64,000 nt of DNA. Origin: Natronospira bacteriovora. GTDB lineage: Bacteria > Pseudomonadota > Gammaproteobacteria > Natronospirales > Natronospiraceae. Where the stretch lies: contig NZ_JAVDDT010000002.1 in the NCBI RefSeq assembly GCF_030848495.1, positions 310,001 through 374,000 of the forward strand, given 5' to 3'. Numbering within the stretch: position 1 is the first letter of the stretch; each line of letters begins with the position of its first letter. Positions 51,210-62,148 of this stretch are shown piece by piece. Position numbers and translations under genes: made by a program. The notes under the pieces are model-generated. The model was not told the DNA's origin. It ran no database searches and saw nothing but the letters and a program-made list of their open reading frames with translations.

Positions 51210-54200
51210 ATGCCTAAAAGAACCGACATAAACTCCATTCTCATCATCGGGGCCGGCCCCATCGTCATCGGTCAGGCCTGTGAATTTGACTATTCCGGGG
51301 CCCAGGCCTGCAAGGCCCTTCGGGAGGAAGGCTTCCGCGTCATCCTGGTGAATTCCAATCCGGCCACCATCATGACCGACCCGGAGATGGCCGATTCCAT
51401 CTACATCGAGCCCATCCAGTGGCAGACGGTGGCCGGCATCATCGAGAAGGAACGGCCGGACGCCATTCTGCCCACCATGGGCGGGCAGACAGCGCTCAAC
51501 TGTGCCCTGGATCTTTACCGGGAAGGCATTCTGGAGCGTTTCGGCGTGGAGATGATCGGCGCCAGTCGGGATGCCATCGACATGGCCGAGGATCGGGATC
51601 GTTTTCGCAAGGCCATGGACGAAATCGGTCTGGAATCGCCACGCGCCATGCTGGCCCACAACATGGACGAAGCGCGCACGGCCCAGGAAGCCATCGGCTT
51701 TCCGGCCATCATCCGGCCATCCTTCACCATGGGCGGCAGTGGCGGGGGTATCGCCTACAACCGGGAAGAATTCGAGGAGATCTGCGAGCGGGGTCTGGAT
51801 CTTTCGCCCACCAATGAAGTGCAGATCGAGGAGTCGGTCCTGGGGTGGAAGGAATTCGAGATGGAAGTGGTCCGGGACAAGGCGGACAACTGCATCATTG
51901 TCTGTTCCATCGAGAACATCGATGCCATGGGGGTTCACACGGGCGATTCCGCCACCGTGGCGCCGGCCCAGACGCTGACGGACAAGGAATATCAGATCAT
52001 GCGTGACGCTTCGATCCGCGTCCTGCGCAAGATCGGCGTGGAGACCGGTGGCTCCAATGTCCAGTTTGCGGTCAACCCGGATGACGGGCGTCTTGTCATC
52101 ATCGAGATGAACCCGCGAGTCTCCCGTTCATCGGCTCTGGCATCCAAGGCCACTGGTTTCCCGATCGCCAAGGTGGCTGCCAAGCTGGCGGTGGGCTACA
52201 CGCTGGATGAATTGCAGAATGAGATCACCGGTGGCGTGACCCCGGCTTCCTTCGAGCCCAGCATCGATTATGTGGTCACCAAGCTGCCCCGGTTCACCTT
52301 CGAGAAGTTCCCCCAGACCAAGCCGAGGCTGACCACCCAGATGAAATCGGTGGGCGAAGCCATGGCCGTGGGCCGCAATTTTCAGGAATCCTTCCAGAAA
52401 GCCCTGCGCAGTCTGGAGATCGACAGCGATGGCCTGAACGAGAAACTCAACGGTGACGGTGAAGAGGCGCTGGATCATCTGCGCCAGGAACTTCGAAACC
52501 CCGGGCCGGACCGCCTCTGGTACCTGGGTGATGCCTTTCGCGTGGGCCTGGGCGTTGATGAGATCTACCAGCTCACCGGTATCGACCCCTGGTTCCTTGT
52601 GCAGATCGAGGATCTGGTGCGTGACGAGGCCGATCTGAAAGGGCATGCCCTGGCCTCCCTGGACGCTGGTCATCTGCGCCGCCTCAAGCGCAAGGGCTTC
52701 TCGGACAGCCGCATGGCCCAATTGCTCGGTTGCGAGGAGGGTGCGGTACGTGCGCGACGGCGGGAGCTGGGGGTCCGGCCCGTCTACAAGCGGGTGGATT
52801 CCTGTGCCGCGGAGTTCGAAGCCACCACGGCCTACATGTATTCCAGCTATGACGAAGAATGCGAATCCCGGCCCAGTGAGCGTCGCAAGATCATGATTCT
52901 GGGCGGTGGCCCCAATCGCATCGGCCAGGGCATCGAGTTCGATTACTGCTGTGTGCATGCGGCCCTGTCCCTGCGCGAGGACGGGTTCGAGACCATCATG
53001 GTCAACTGCAACCCCGAGACGGTTTCCACCGACTACGACACCTCCGACCGGCTCTATTTCGAACCGTTGACTCTGGAAGACGTGCTCGAGATCGTTGAAA
53101 CCGAAAAACCGGAAGGGGTGATCGTCCAGTTCGGCGGGCAGACACCGCTGAAGCTGGCCCGTGACCTGGAGGCGGCCGGCGTGCCCATCATCGGTACCAC
53201 GCCTGATTCCATTGACCTGGCTGAAGACCGCGAGCGCTTCCAGCAGCTGATCAACCGTCTGGGGCTCAAGCAGCCGCCCAATCGCACCGCGAGGACGGCG
53301 GGCGACGCCATTCGCCTGGCCAACGAGATCGGTTATCCCCTGGTGGTTCGCCCCTCCTATGTGCTGGGCGGCCGGGCCATGGAAGTGGTCTTCAACGAGG
53401 ATGACCTGGTGGAGTACATGGAAAACGCCGTGCGTGTCTCCAATGACTCACCGGTTCTGCTGGACCGCTTCCTGGAAGAGGCCGTGGAAGTGGACGTGGA
53501 CGCCGTGTCAGATGGCGAGACGGTGGTTATTGGCGGGGTGATGGAGCATGTGGAGCAGGCTGGTGTGCATTCCGGTGACTCCGGTTGCTCGCTGCCCCCC
53601 AATAGCCTGCCGGAAGGCGTACAGCAGGAAATTCGCCAGCAGATGGCGCAACTGGCTCGCGAGCTGCATGTGGTGGGCCTGATGAACGCCCAGTTTGCCG
53701 TCCGGGGCGAGGAAATCTTCCTGCTGGAAGTCAATCCGCGTGCGTCGCGCACCGTGCCCTTTGTGTCCAAGGCCACCGGGCTGCCGTTGGCCAAGATTGC
53801 GGCCCTGGCCATGGCCGGCAAGAGCCTGGCCAGCCAGGGGGTGACGGAAGAGCGTCTGCCGAAATACTATGCTGTGAAGGAGTCGGTCTTTCCCTTCGCC
53901 AAGTTCCCGGGCGCGGATCCCATCCTGGGGCCCGAGATGAAATCCACCGGTGAGGTGATGGGCGTTGGCCGCACCTTCGGGGAGGCCTACGCCAAGGCAC
54001 AGCTGGGCTCCGGCATGGCACTGCCCTGTGGTGGCCAGGCCTTCATCAGCGTGCGGGACCAGGACAAACCCGCGGCCATCGAGCTTGGAAGGCTGCTGCT
54101 TGAGCGCGGCTTCGAGCTGATTGCCACCCATGGCACCGCCAGGGCTCTGGCCGAGGCCGGTCTGGCCGTGAAGCCGGTCAACAAGGTGCGGGAAGGCCGC

Positions 54201-54431
54201 CCGCATATCGTGGACATGATCAAGAACGATGAGGTAACGCTCATCGTGAATACCACCGAAGGCAAGAAGGCCATTCGGGAATCCCATTCCATCCGCAGTG
54301 AGGCCGTGCATCACAAGGTGGCGTACTACACCACCATTGCCGCCGGCCGGGCGACGTGTCTGGCCATGGACCACATCGATGTCGCGGCCGTGAATCGCCT
54401 GCAGGATCTGCATCAGGAGTACGAGACATGA
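51210..54431 (+). CDS. carB: Carbamoyl phosphate synthase large subunit
   Basis: A 1073-residue enzyme with two homologous ATP-grasp halves. The start [36 protein letters not shown] is characteristic, and the second half opens [25 protein letters not shown] near residue 559. An MGS-like allosteric domain lies at the C terminus ([16 protein letters not shown] and [12 protein letters not shown]). Its stop overlaps the greA start by four bases, so greA is coupled. Confidence 0.98.
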   Translation: MPKRTDINSILIIGAGPIVIGQACEFDYSGAQACKALREEGFRVILVNSNPATIMTDPEMADSIYIEPIQWQTVAGIIEKERPDAILPTMGGQTALNCALDLYREGILERFGVEMIGASRDAIDMAEDRDRFRKAMDEIGLESPRAMLAHNMDEARTAQEAIGFPAIIRPSFTMGGSGGGIAYNREEFEEICERGLDLSPTNEVQIEESVLGWKEFEMEVVRDKADNCIIVCSIENIDAMGVHTGDSATVAPAQTLTDKEYQIMRDASIRVLRKIGVETGGSNVQFAVNPDDGRLVIIEMNPRVSRSSALASKATGFPIAKVAAKLAVGYTLDELQNEITGGVTPASFEPSIDYVVTKLPRFTFEKFPQTKPRLTTQMKSVGEAMAVGRNFQESFQKALRSLEIDSDGLNEKLNGDGEEALDHLRQELRNPGPDRLWYLGDAFRVGLGVDEIYQLTGIDPWFLVQIEDLVRDEADLKGHALASLDAGHLRRLKRKGFSDSRMAQLLGCEEGAVRARRRELGVRPVYKRVDSCAAEFEATTAYMYSSYDEECESRPSERRKIMILGGGPNRIGQGIEFDYCCVHAALSLREDGFETIMVNCNPETVSTDYDTSDRLYFEPLTLEDVLEIVETEKPEGVIVQFGGQTPLKLARDLEAAGVPIIGTTPDSIDLAEDRERFQQLINRLGLKQPPNRTARTAGDAIRLANEIGYPLVVRPSYVLGGRAMEVVFNEDDLVEYMENAVRVSNDSPVLLDRFLEEAVEVDVDAVSDGETVVIGGVMEHVEQAGVHSGDSGCSLPPNSLPEGVQQEIRQQMAQLARELHVVGLMNAQFAVRGEEIFLLEVNPRASRTVPFVSKATGLPLAKIAALAMAGKSLASQGVTEERLPKYYAVKESVFPFAKFPGADPILGPEMKSTGEVMGVGRTFGEAYAKAQLGSGMALPCGGQAFISVRDQDKPAAIELGRLLLERGFELIATHGTARALAEAGLAVKPVNKVREGRPHIVDMIKNDEVTLIVNTTEGKKAIRESHSIRSEAVHHKVAYYTTIAAGRATCLAMDHIDVAAVNRLQDLHQEYET

Positions 54432-54904
54432 AAAGAACGCCGTTGACGGCCAGAGGCGCTGACAGCCTCAAGGCGGAGCTGAAAAAACTCAAGACCGAGG
54501 ATCGCCCGCGTGTGGTTCAGGCCATCGCCGACGCCCGTGAACATGGTGATCTGAAAGAAAATGCGGAATATCATGCTGCCCGTGAAGAGCAGGGCCTGAT
54601 CGAAGCCCGCATCAAGGATATCGAATCCAAGCTGTCCACCGCCGAGATCATCGATGTGACCAAGGTGGACGCCGGTGGCAAGGTCATTTTCGGCGCCACC
54701 GTTGATGTCTATGATGAAGTCTCGGACAGTGAGGCGACCTACCAGATCGTTGGCGAGGATGAGGCGGACATCAAGCAGGGTCGGCTATCCGTGAATTCAC
54801 CCATCGCCCGCGCCCTGATCGGAAAGGAAGAGGGCGATGAGTGCGAAGTTCAGACGCCGGGCGGTGTGCGCCGCTACGAAATCGTCGAGGTGCGTTACGA
54901 GTGA
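54428..54904 (+). CDS. greA: Transcription elongation factor GreA
   Basis: A 158-residue factor that rescues backtracked RNA polymerase. The N-terminal coiled coil carries the catalytic acidic tip ([26 protein letters not shown]), followed by the FKBP-like domain. The ATG overlaps the carB stop (ATGA), the usual carAB-greA order. Its 3' end overlaps the convergent yhbY by ten bases. Confidence 0.97.
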   Translation: MKRTPLTARGADSLKAELKKLKTEDRPRVVQAIADAREHGDLKENAEYHAAREEQGLIEARIKDIESKLSTAEIIDVTKVDAGGKVIFGATVDVYDEVSDSEATYQIVGEDEADIKQGRLSVNSPIARALIGKEEGDECEVQTPGGVRRYEIVEVRYE

Positions 54905-55236
54905 GCGGTCTTGCGGGCTGCCGGCGCGCCTGGCAGCTCAATCACCGGCTTTTTCGGGTGGGGCAGGTAGAGCACGGCCACATGGCCAATTCGCTGAACC
55001 AGAGTGGCGCTCGTGCGCTCGCAGATCTCGGCGATCATGGCACCGCGCTCTTCCCGGTCATTGGCGACCAGCCGAACCTTGATCAGTTCGTGGTCATTGA
55101 GACCCCGCTCGATTTCCACCATGACCGCGTCGGTCAGGCCATTGGCACCCGTCTGAACGATGGGGCGGCGGTGGTGGGCGAGACGCTTGAGGTGCTTCCG
55201 CTGCGCTTCATTGAGGGCTTTCGGGGGCTTGCTCAC
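54895..55236 (-). CDS. yhbY: YhbY-family CRM-domain RNA-binding protein
   Basis: A 113-residue KH-like CRM-domain protein that binds pre-50S ribosomal particles. Family marks are [32 protein letters not shown] with the GxxG-like loop, HELIKVRL and [13 protein letters not shown]. The GTG start at 55236 is preferred; the upstream AGGAG is 13 bases away, so an alternative start is possible. It is divergent from rlmE (101-base gap), as in E. coli yhbY-rlmE. Confidence 0.92.
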   Translation of the reverse strand: MSKPPKALNEAQRKHLKRLAHHRRPIVQTGANGLTDAVMVEIERGLNDHELIKVRLVANDREERGAMIAEICERTSATLVQRIGHVAVLYLPHPKKPVIELPGAPAARKTAHS

Positions 55237-55336
55237 GGTATTCAGATCACTCCTGTTGCCGATATGAAACGCTATTCTGAGGCCGGAGACCGGCTTTGGC
55301 AAACCCACCGGGATCAGCGGAGCCGGGGAGGCCTGC

Positions 55337-55960
55337 ATGGGGCGTAAGGGCAGCAGCCACCGCTGGCTGCGTGAACATCACTCCGATCAGCACGTGCAGC
55401 GTGCCCGCAGTGAGGGGTGGCGTTCACGGGCGGTGTTCAAGCTGGAGGAAATTGACCGCAAGGATCGGCTTCTTCGGCCGGGCATGACCATCGTGGATCT
55501 CGGTGCGGCACCCGGTGGCTGGAGTCAGTATGCAGCCGACCGCTTGCGGGGCAAGGCCAGGATCATTGCCCTGGATCGCCTGGAAATGGCCGGTATTCCC
55601 GGTGTGGATTTCATCCAGGGGGATTTTACCGAGCAGTCGGTCCTGGACGAATTGCTGGCCCTCATCGGGGATCAGCGGGTGGACCTTGTGTTATCGGATA
55701 TGGCCCCCAACATGAGTGGTATGAAGGCCGTGGATCAGCCGGCCGCCATGTACCTGGTGGAGCTGGCTCTGGATCTTTGCCGACAGGTGCTGTCGCCAGG
55801 TGGGGATTTACTGGTCAAGGCCTTTCATGGCGAGGGTTTCGACGCCTATCTGGCTGATCTGCGAAAGCATTTCGCCAAGGTTCAGGTGCGCAAGCCCAGG
55901 GCCTCCCGGGGCCGGTCCTCCGAGGTCTATCTGTTGGCCCGGAACTACCGGGTGGTGTAG
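55337..55960 (+). CDS. rlmE: 23S rRNA 2'-O-ribose methyltransferase (U2552) RlmE
   Basis: A 207-residue methyltransferase also known as FtsJ/RrmJ. Family marks are [41 protein letters not shown] (SAM motif I), [12 protein letters not shown] and [14 protein letters not shown] with the catalytic K-D-K-E set. It modifies U2552 in the A loop of 23S rRNA. It precedes ftsH, the common rlmE-ftsH arrangement. Confidence 0.97.
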   Translation: MGRKGSSHRWLREHHSDQHVQRARSEGWRSRAVFKLEEIDRKDRLLRPGMTIVDLGAAPGGWSQYAADRLRGKARIIALDRLEMAGIPGVDFIQGDFTEQSVLDELLALIGDQRVDLVLSDMAPNMSGMKAVDQPAAMYLVELALDLCRQVLSPGGDLLVKAFHGEGFDAYLADLRKHFAKVQVRKPRASRGRSSEVYLLARNYRVV

Positions 55961-56052
55961 TGTCTAATGTTGTGGCTTTCCATGGTCGGGAAAATCGGGA
56001 AAGTCGATACGAATCAAATAGCTGAATGCGCCACCGGCGCGTGGAGTCAATC

Positions 56053-57984
56053 TTGAGCGAACTGGCCAAGAACCTGATCATCTGGATCATCATCGCCTTC
56101 GTCCTGCTGACGGTGTTCAACACCATGGGGCCGGGTGAGCAGCCGCGTGAGGAACTCACCTATTCGGAGTTCCTGCGGGAAGTCCGGGGCGGCAGCGTGG
56201 ATGAAGTCGTGCTGCAGGGACGCAAGATCCATGGCACCCGCCGTGGCGGTGAGCGATTCGAGGTCGTCAACCCCGAGACCGACAACACCGCCCTTATCGG
56301 TGAGCTGGAAGACAATCGGGTGGAAATTGTCGCCAAGGAAGAAGATCGCGGCTCCATGCTGGGGCAGATCTTCATCTCCTGGACCCCTCTGTTGCTGCTG
56401 ATCGCGGTCTGGATTTACTTCATGCGGCAGATGCAGGGGGGTGGTGCCGGTGGCAAGGGCGCCATGTCCTTCGGCAAGAGCAAGGCACGCATGCTCAGTG
56501 ATGAGCAGGTGAATGTGCGCTTCACGGATGTGGCCGGCTGCGACGAAGCCAAGGAAGAAGTCACCGAGCTGGTGGACTTTCTCAAGGATCCGTCCAGGTT
56601 CCAGCGTCTGGGCGGCAAGATTCCCAAGGGTGTGCTCATGGTGGGACCGCCGGGGACGGGCAAGACCCTGCTGGCGCGCGCTATTGCCGGTGAAGCAGGG
56701 GTGCCGTTCTTCACCATTTCCGGTTCCGATTTCGTGGAGATGTTCGTGGGCGTGGGCGCCTCACGCGTACGTGACATGTTCGAGCAGGCGAAGAAGCACG
56801 CACCCTGCATCATCTTCATTGACGAGCTGGATGCCGTGGGTCGTCACCGGGGCGCCGGGCTTGGCGGTGGTCATGACGAGCGCGAGCAGACCCTGAACCA
56901 GATGCTGGTGGAGATGGATGGTTTCGAAGGCCATGAGGGCGTCATCGTCATTGCCGCCACCAACCGCCCGGATGTTCTGGATCCGGCGCTGTTGCGGCCC
57001 GGTCGTTTCGACCGCCAGGTGGTGGTGGGGCTGCCCGACGTGCGTGGCCGGGAACAGATTCTCAAGGTTCATCTGCGCAAGGTGCCGGTGGATGACAGCA
57101 TTCGTCCGGATCTGATTGCCCGCGGTACGCCCGGCTTTTCCGGTGCCGATCTGGCCAACCTGGTGAACGAGGCGGCCCTGTTTGCGGCCCGTGCCAATGA
57201 CAAGTACGTCAGCATGGAGCACTTGGAGAAGGCCAAGGACAAGATCATGATGGGTGCGGAGCGCCGCTCCATGGTCATGAGCGAGGACGACAAGCGCATG
57301 ACGGCCTATCACGAGGCCGGGCATGCCATCGTGGGTCGTCTGGTGCCGGATCATGACCCGGTTTACAAGGTTTCCATCATTCCGCGAGGTCGCGCCCTGG
57401 GTGTCACCATGTTCCTCCCGGAAGAGGATCAGTACAGCCAGAGCAAGCAGCAGCTGGAAAGCCGGATTTCCAGTCTGTTCGGTGGCCGGATTGCCGAGGA
57501 GCAGATCTACGGGGCCGAGAAGGTCACCACGGGCGCTTCCAATGATATTGAAGTGGCCACGGGCATTGCCCGAAAGATGGTGACCAAATGGGGTCTGTCT
57601 GAGAAGCTCGGGCCGCTGTCCTATGAAGAGGACGATGGTGAGGTGTTCCTGGGTCGCGAAATGCAGCAGCGCCACAGCAACATGTCGGACGAGACGGCGC
57701 GGGCCATTGATGCCGAGATCAGGGCCATCATTGATCGCAATTATGATCGGGCCGAGTCGCTCCTCAGGGAGCATGAAGACAAGCTTCACATGATGGCGGA
57801 AGCCCTGATGCAGTACGAGACCATCGATTCGGATCAGATCGACGCCATCATGGACGGTCGCAAGCCCGGGCCGCCCAAGGGCTGGGGTGACCCCGGTCAG
57901 GGAACCGCGTCCTCCGGCGAGGTGGGTGATGACCGTGGCCGGGAAGGTGATGACCCGGTGGGCGATCCCGCCCGTCAGCACTGA
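56053..57984 (+). CDS. ftsH: ATP-dependent zinc metalloprotease FtsH
   Basis: A membrane AAA+ protease of 643 residues that degrades membrane and regulatory proteins. TM1 is [15 protein letters not shown], a periplasmic domain follows, then TM2 ([15 protein letters not shown]). Walker A is GPPGTGKT, Walker [10 protein letters not shown], and the zinc motif HEAGH with a downstream aspartate is present. A TTG at 56053 lies six bases after GGAG and gives an N terminus like E. coli ([10 protein letters not shown]); an ATG nine codons upstream at 56026 is the alternative. A terminator follows. Confidence 0.97.
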   Translation: MSELAKNLIIWIIIAFVLLTVFNTMGPGEQPREELTYSEFLREVRGGSVDEVVLQGRKIHGTRRGGERFEVVNPETDNTALIGELEDNRVEIVAKEEDRGSMLGQIFISWTPLLLLIAVWIYFMRQMQGGGAGGKGAMSFGKSKARMLSDEQVNVRFTDVAGCDEAKEEVTELVDFLKDPSRFQRLGGKIPKGVLMVGPPGTGKTLLARAIAGEAGVPFFTISGSDFVEMFVGVGASRVRDMFEQAKKHAPCIIFIDELDAVGRHRGAGLGGGHDEREQTLNQMLVEMDGFEGHEGVIVIAATNRPDVLDPALLRPGRFDRQVVVGLPDVRGREQILKVHLRKVPVDDSIRPDLIARGTPGFSGADLANLVNEAALFAARANDKYVSMEHLEKAKDKIMMGAERRSMVMSEDDKRMTAYHEAGHAIVGRLVPDHDPVYKVSIIPRGRALGVTMFLPEEDQYSQSKQQLESRISSLFGGRIAEEQIYGAEKVTTGASNDIEVATGIARKMVTKWGLSEKLGPLSYEEDDGEVFLGREMQQRHSNMSDETARAIDAEIRAIIDRNYDRAESLLREHEDKLHMMAEALMQYETIDSDQIDAIMDGRKPGPPKGWGDPGQGTASSGEVGDDRGREGDDPVGDPARQH

Positions 57985-58006
57985 TCTTCCGACCCTGAAG
58001 TATCCA

Positions 58007-58040
58007 GGGGCCGGCAGCCTGTCTGCCGGCCCTTTTTTTT
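58007..58040 (+). terminator. Terminator between ftsH and folP
   Basis: GGGCCGGCAG and CTGCCGGCCC form a ten-base stem with loop CCTGT, followed by eight T residues. Confidence 0.95.
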
Positions 58041-58132
58041 GGTCGTCCGCGGAGAGACGGGGAGCGGATTCGGTTTGGCTTGCCGGGGCGGGTCTTGGTG
58101 GCCCTGCCCGGATGTGGCGGATTTCTTGCCGG

Positions 58133-58153
58133 GTGCATGCTGGTATCATGCAC
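58133..58153. promoter_or_regulatory. Dyad overlapping the folP -10 region
   Basis: GTGCATG and CATGCAC are perfect seven-base arms around a seven-base spacer. An extended -10 (TGG-TATCAT, 58144-58149) lies within it, so a bound protein would affect folP-glmM initiation. Confidence 0.45.
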
Positions 58154-58181
58154 GCCATTCCGGACACTGAAGGAGCGGTGG

Positions 58182-59033
58182 ATGAAGCTGCAGTGCGGGC
58201 GGCGGGAACTGGATCTGTCCCGTCCCAGAGTCATGGGTGTGTTGAACCTGACCCCGGATTCCTTTTCCGACGGCGGCCGGTTCCAGAATCCCCGGGTGGC
58301 GATTGATCATGCCCGGCACATGCTGGAGGCCGGGGCGGCGATCATCGACATTGGTGGTGAATCCACCCGGCCGGGCTCTCGGGCCGTGAACGAGAGCGAA
58401 GAACTGGAACGGATCATTCCGATCCTCGAGGCCTTGCGTGCCGATACCGACGCCATTCTGTCGGTGGATACCTGCAAACCGGCCGTAATGCAGGCGGCCA
58501 TTGAGGCCGGTGCCGATATCATCAACGATGTGCGGGGTTTCCGTGATCCCGAGACCGTGGATGTGGTGGCCGGAGCCGATGTGGGTATTTGCATCATGCA
58601 CATGCAGGGCGAACCCCGGAACATGCAGGCCGACCCGCGATATCGGGAAGTGGTTCGAGAGATACGTGGCTTTCTGCGTGACCGGGCGGAGACCGTCGAA
58701 GCGGCCGGTGTTGCGCGTGAACGGATTCTGATTGATCCGGGGTTTGGTTTCGGCAAGACCCTGGAGCACAATCTCACCATGCTGCGTGAGTTGGGCGCTT
58801 TCTGTGCCAGTGATTATCCGGTTCTGGTCGGGATGTCGCGTAAATCCATGATCGGCCAGGTGCTCGATCGCCCAGTGGAGCAGCGACTGGCCGGCAGTCT
58901 CGCCGTGGCGACGCTGGCTGCATGGCTTGGCGCCGCCGTGGTGCGGGCGCACGATGTGGCTGAAACCCGGGACGTGCTGAAGATGGTGGAAGCCGTCCGC
59001 GCCACGGGCACCTACAACGCGGGAGCAGTCTGA
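58182..59033 (+). CDS. folP: Dihydropteroate synthase
   Basis: A 283-residue TIM-barrel enzyme of folate synthesis, the sulfonamide target. Motifs are VMGVLNLTPDSFSDGG, IIDIGGESTRPGS, INDVRGFRD and PGFGFGKTLEHN, ending in RAHDVAETRDVLKM. An AGGAG site lies seven bases before the ATG at 58182. The stop overlaps the glmM start by one base (TGATG), so the two are coupled. Confidence 0.97.
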   Translation: MKLQCGRRELDLSRPRVMGVLNLTPDSFSDGGRFQNPRVAIDHARHMLEAGAAIIDIGGESTRPGSRAVNESEELERIIPILEALRADTDAILSVDTCKPAVMQAAIEAGADIINDVRGFRDPETVDVVAGADVGICIMHMQGEPRNMQADPRYREVVREIRGFLRDRAETVEAAGVARERILIDPGFGFGKTLEHNLTMLRELGAFCASDYPVLVGMSRKSMIGQVLDRPVEQRLAGSLAVATLAAWLGAAVVRAHDVAETRDVLKMVEAVRATGTYNAGAV

Positions 59034-60388
59034 TGGAAAAGCGTTATTTTGGTACGGATGGCATTCGCGGCCCGGTGGGGCCGGCGCCCATGTCAGCGGA
59101 TGTGATCGTTCGTCTGGGCTGGGCTGCTGGCCGCGTCCTGTGTGGTGGTCAGCGGGGGCGTGTGGTCATTGGCCGCGATACCCGCGTCTCCGGTGACATG
59201 CTGGAATCGGCACTGGAGGCCGGCCTGGTGAGTGCCGGCGCCGAAGTCGACCTGCTGGGTGTTCTTCCAACCCCGGGCATCGCCTACCTGACGAGGGCCC
59301 TGGGGGCCCGGGCCGGGATTGTCATCAGTGCCTCCCACAATCCATTCCAGGACAATGGCATCAAGTTCTTTGGTCCCGACGGGCGCAAGCTGGATGATGA
59401 AACCGAGCTGGCCATCGAGCAAGCACTGGACGAGGTCTTTGAAAGCGTTCCCGCTGCCCGGCTGGGCATGGCCCGACGGGTGGAGGATGCCCCTGGGCGC
59501 TATATTGAATTCTGCAAGAACGCGGCACCGGCCGGGGTACGCCTGGACGGTCTCCGCATCGTGGTGGACAGCGCCAACGGCGCCGCCCATCGGGTTGCAC
59601 CCGCAGTGTTTCGGGAGCTGGGAGCGGATGTCATCAGCATCGGTGCCGATCCGGATGGCTACAACATCAATGAAGGGGTGGGTTCCACCTCGCCCGAGGC
59701 CATGCAGGCCGCTGTGCGTGAGCACGGTGCGCACCTCGGGATCGCCCTCGACGGCGATGCGGACCGGGTGATCATGGCGGACGAGCAGGGCAAGCTGCGT
59801 GATGGGGACGAACTGCTTTACGTCATTGCCCAGGGCCGCAAGCAGGCCGGAAAGCTGCGTGGCCCCGTGGTCGGTACTGTCATGACCAACCTGGGCATTG
59901 AGCAGGCCATCCAGTCCGCGGGCATGCAATTCGAACGAGCCAGCGTCGGTGACCGCTACGTCCTGGAGTTGCTGGACAGGAGCGGCGGCCTGATTGGCGG
60001 GGAATCCTCGGGCCACATTATCTGCCTGGATCGCAGCACCACGGGTGACGGCATCGTGGCCGCGTTACAGGTCTTGACCGAGATGGTCTTGTCGGAAACC
60101 TCCCTGGCCGGGCTGTGTCGTTCGCTCAGCAAGTTTCCCCAGCGTCTGGTCAATGTCCGGGTGCAGGAGAAGAAGACGGCGCTGGAGAGTGCCGTACTCA
60201 GGAAAGCCATCAAGGCAGCCGAGGCCGAGCTGGGTGCCGACGGCCGGGTGCTGATTCGTGCTTCGGGGACTGAATCCCTGATTCGCGTGATGGTGGAGGG
60301 GCGTGATGAAAGTCTGGTCCGGCGGACGGTCCAGGCCCTGGCCCAGGCTGTGGAAGAGGGGGCTGGTGAGCGCTCCGAGTCTGCCTGA
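59033..60388 (+). CDS. glmM: Phosphoglucosamine mutase
   Basis: A 451-residue enzyme that converts glucosamine-6-phosphate to glucosamine-1-phosphate for peptidoglycan and LPS. The active serine is Ser101 in VISASHNPFQDNG. The metal loop is ALDGDADRVIMAD, and the phosphate-binding loop is IRASGTESLIRVMVEG. The ftsH-folP-glmM order is conserved in gammaproteobacteria. Confidence 0.97.
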   Translation: MEKRYFGTDGIRGPVGPAPMSADVIVRLGWAAGRVLCGGQRGRVVIGRDTRVSGDMLESALEAGLVSAGAEVDLLGVLPTPGIAYLTRALGARAGIVISASHNPFQDNGIKFFGPDGRKLDDETELAIEQALDEVFESVPAARLGMARRVEDAPGRYIEFCKNAAPAGVRLDGLRIVVDSANGAAHRVAPAVFRELGADVISIGADPDGYNINEGVGSTSPEAMQAAVREHGAHLGIALDGDADRVIMADEQGKLRDGDELLYVIAQGRKQAGKLRGPVVGTVMTNLGIEQAIQSAGMQFERASVGDRYVLELLDRSGGLIGGESSGHIICLDRSTTGDGIVAALQVLTEMVLSETSLAGLCRSLSKFPQRLVNVRVQEKKTALESAVLRKAIKAAEAELGADGRVLIRASGTESLIRVMVEGRDESLVRRTVQALAQAVEEGAGERSESA

Positions 60389-60444
60389 GGTCTGCTTTCG
60401 TGCTGGTGGCCGCCGGAAATTGGCCGTGAATTCAGGCCGGCAAA

Positions 60445-60473
60445 TTGATTTGTTGGCCCACACCGGGTAAAGT
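60445..60473 (+). promoter_or_regulatory. Promoter of tpiA-secG
   Basis: TTGATT (60445-60450) and TAAAGT (60468-60473) with a 17-base spacer, about 100 bases before the tpiA start. Confidence 0.6.
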
Positions 60474-60577
60474 CTCGCGCCGTCAGCAGCGGCCTGTGCA
60501 CATCTCTTGGCCGCTTTTCTGTTTCACCTGTTCATGCAGCGTGACGGCCCCGCCGGCCGTCGCCCAGCGGAGGCACC

Positions 60578-61342
60578 ATGCGTCAGCCTTTTGTTGCCGG
60601 CAACTGGAAGATGAACGGCAGTCGTGAGTCGGCCGGCCGTTTGCTGGAAGACCTGGTTCGCAACCTCAGTCCGGGTAACCGGGAGGTGGCCGTCTGCCCG
60701 CCGTTCGTCTACCTCGCCGATGCCATGCGCGTGCTCAAGGGGTCGGAAATCGCCCTGGGCGCCCAGAACGTTTCCGAGGAAGAATCCGGTGCTTTTACCG
60801 GCGAAGTGTCTGCCACCATGCTGCAGGATTTCGACTGCGCTTACGTCATCGTCGGGCATTCGGAGCGTCGCGCCCTTTACGGCGAAACGGACGAAGTGGT
60901 GGCGCGCAAGTTCATGGCCGCCGTCCGCACCGGTCTGCGGCCCATTCTGTGTGTGGGCGAGACCCTGGAGCAGCGGGAAGAGGGTATCACCGACAAGATC
61001 ATCGGTGAGCAGCTCGACGCCATTCTGGGTGTGGCTGGCGTGCATGCCTTCAAGGAAGCCGTGGTTGCCTATGAGCCGGTCTGGGCCATTGGTACGGGCC
61101 AGACGGCTTCCCCGGATCAGGCCCAGGCTGTCCACGCCATGATTCGCAGTCGTGTGGCGGCCGCGGATGATACAATTGCGGCGGGTCTGCGCATCGTCTA
61201 TGGCGGCAGTGTCAAGGCCACCAATGCCAGTGAACTGTTCGCCATGGAAGATATTGATGGCGGTCTCATTGGCGGGGCGTCGCTGGACGCCGAAAGTTTT
61301 CTAAGTATCTGTCAGTCGGCCGAATCGGCCGGTCACCAATAA
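60578..61342 (+). CDS. tpiA: Triosephosphate isomerase
   Basis: A 254-residue glycolytic TIM barrel. Catalytic residues are all present: Lys11 (GNWKMNG), His94 (VIVGHSERR) and Glu166 (AYEPVWAIGTGQ), with YGGSVKATNA near the end for phosphate binding. A GGAGG site precedes the ATG. secG follows after 14 bases, as in many proteobacteria. Confidence 0.98.
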   Translation: MRQPFVAGNWKMNGSRESAGRLLEDLVRNLSPGNREVAVCPPFVYLADAMRVLKGSEIALGAQNVSEEESGAFTGEVSATMLQDFDCAYVIVGHSERRALYGETDEVVARKFMAAVRTGLRPILCVGETLEQREEGITDKIIGEQLDAILGVAGVHAFKEAVVAYEPVWAIGTGQTASPDQAQAVHAMIRSRVAAADDTIAAGLRIVYGGSVKATNASELFAMEDIDGGLIGGASLDAESFLSICQSAESAGHQ

Positions 61343-61356
61343 GCTGGAATCCGAAC

Positions 61357-61728
61357 ATGCTTATCAGCATCTTGCTAGTGCTTCACGTTATCGTCGCGGT
61401 GGTCATCATCGTCTCCGTTCTGCTTCAGCAGGGGCAGGGCGCCAATGCCGGTGCCGCCTTCGGCAGTGGTTCCGCCGGTACCGTCTTCGGTGCCCGGGGG
61501 GCAGCCAGTTTCCTCAGTCGTCTGACCGCGGTTCTGGCGACGGTCTTCATGCTCAACAGTGCCGCCCTGGCCTGGATCGCAGCACGGGATATTGCTGAAC
61601 CCGGTTCCCTGCTGGAGCGTGTCCAGACCACGCCGACCATGGAAGAAACCCTCATCCCGGAAGAGGACGAGGACCAGGACGAGCGGGACGAGGATGAACT
61701 CGACCTTCCGCCGCCGGATACCCACTGA
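61357..61728 (+). CDS. secG: Preprotein translocase subunit SecG
   Basis: A 123-residue membrane protein of the SecYEG channel. Two membrane segments (ISILLVLHVIVAVVIIVSVLLQQG and FLSRLTAVLATVFMLNSAALAWI) flank the conserved QQGQGANAGAAFGSGSAGTVFGARG loop. The C-terminal tail is very acidic. The tpiA-secG-tRNA-Leu-nuo order is typical. Confidence 0.95.
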   Translation: MLISILLVLHVIVAVVIIVSVLLQQGQGANAGAAFGSGSAGTVFGARGAASFLSRLTAVLATVFMLNSAALAWIAARDIAEPGSLLERVQTTPTMEETLIPEEDEDQDERDEDELDLPPPDTH

Positions 61729-61830
61729 ATAAGCGTTCCTGTGGCGTCTTTCGGGGTGCCGTTAGGGGCTCAGTCGTGGTAATATGCCGGCCTCCGTTGG
61801 GCAGCCAGCGGAACCAGCAGTAACAGCTTT

Positions 61831-61917
61831 GCCGAAGTGGTGGAATTGGTAGACACGCTGTCTTGAGGGGGCAGTGGCCTTACGGCCGTGCCGGTTCGAG
61901 TCCGGCCTTCGGCACCA
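61831..61917 (+). tRNA. tRNA-Leu (GAG)
   Basis: An 87-base class II tRNA with encoded CCA. The acceptor GCCGAAG pairs with CTTCGGC, the anticodon stem is CTGTC/GGCAG with loop TTGAGGG (anticodon GAG), and a long variable arm (TGGCCTTACGGCCG) is present. An extended -10-like TAATAT lies at 61780. Confidence 0.97.
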
Positions 61918-61929
61918 TACTCCAGGAAG

Positions 61930-61953
61930 CCGCCCGATCTTCGGGCGGTTTCT
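61930..61953 (+). terminator. Terminator after tRNA-Leu
   Basis: CCGCCCGA (61930-61937) and TCGGGCGG (61941-61948) pair around TCT, followed by TTTCT. Confidence 0.7.
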
Positions 61954-62052
61954 GCAAGGGCCAAGGGAAGATTGCTTCGGGCATGCCCGGGAATCGACTC
62001 GCGGCGCCAGTCAGGGCCATCAGTCGGGTCATCTTCGGGTGGGCCCGGGGCC

Positions 62053-62105
62053 GGTTGACCTGTGTCAAGGTCAGCCGGGCCCGAAACGGATAGAGTTCCG
62101 TTTTT
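62053..62105. promoter_or_regulatory. nuo upstream region: TTGAC-N4-GTCAA dyad and a small stem-loop
   Basis: TTGAC-CTGT-GTCAA (62055-62068) resembles a CRP/FNR-family half-site pair and lies inside a longer inverted repeat CCGGTTGACC/GGTCAGCCGG. A stem AACGGA/TCCGTT with a T-run follows at 62085-62105. The nuoA promoter was not clearly identified. Confidence 0.4.
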
Positions 62106-62148
62106 CGGGTTGAGTGTGCCTCCAACGTGACTCTGGGACGCGGGAAAT

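Noticed and set aside
56761-58167. 468-codon minus-strand open frame opposite ftsH
   Set aside because: Antisense to an intact ftsH and running across its terminator.
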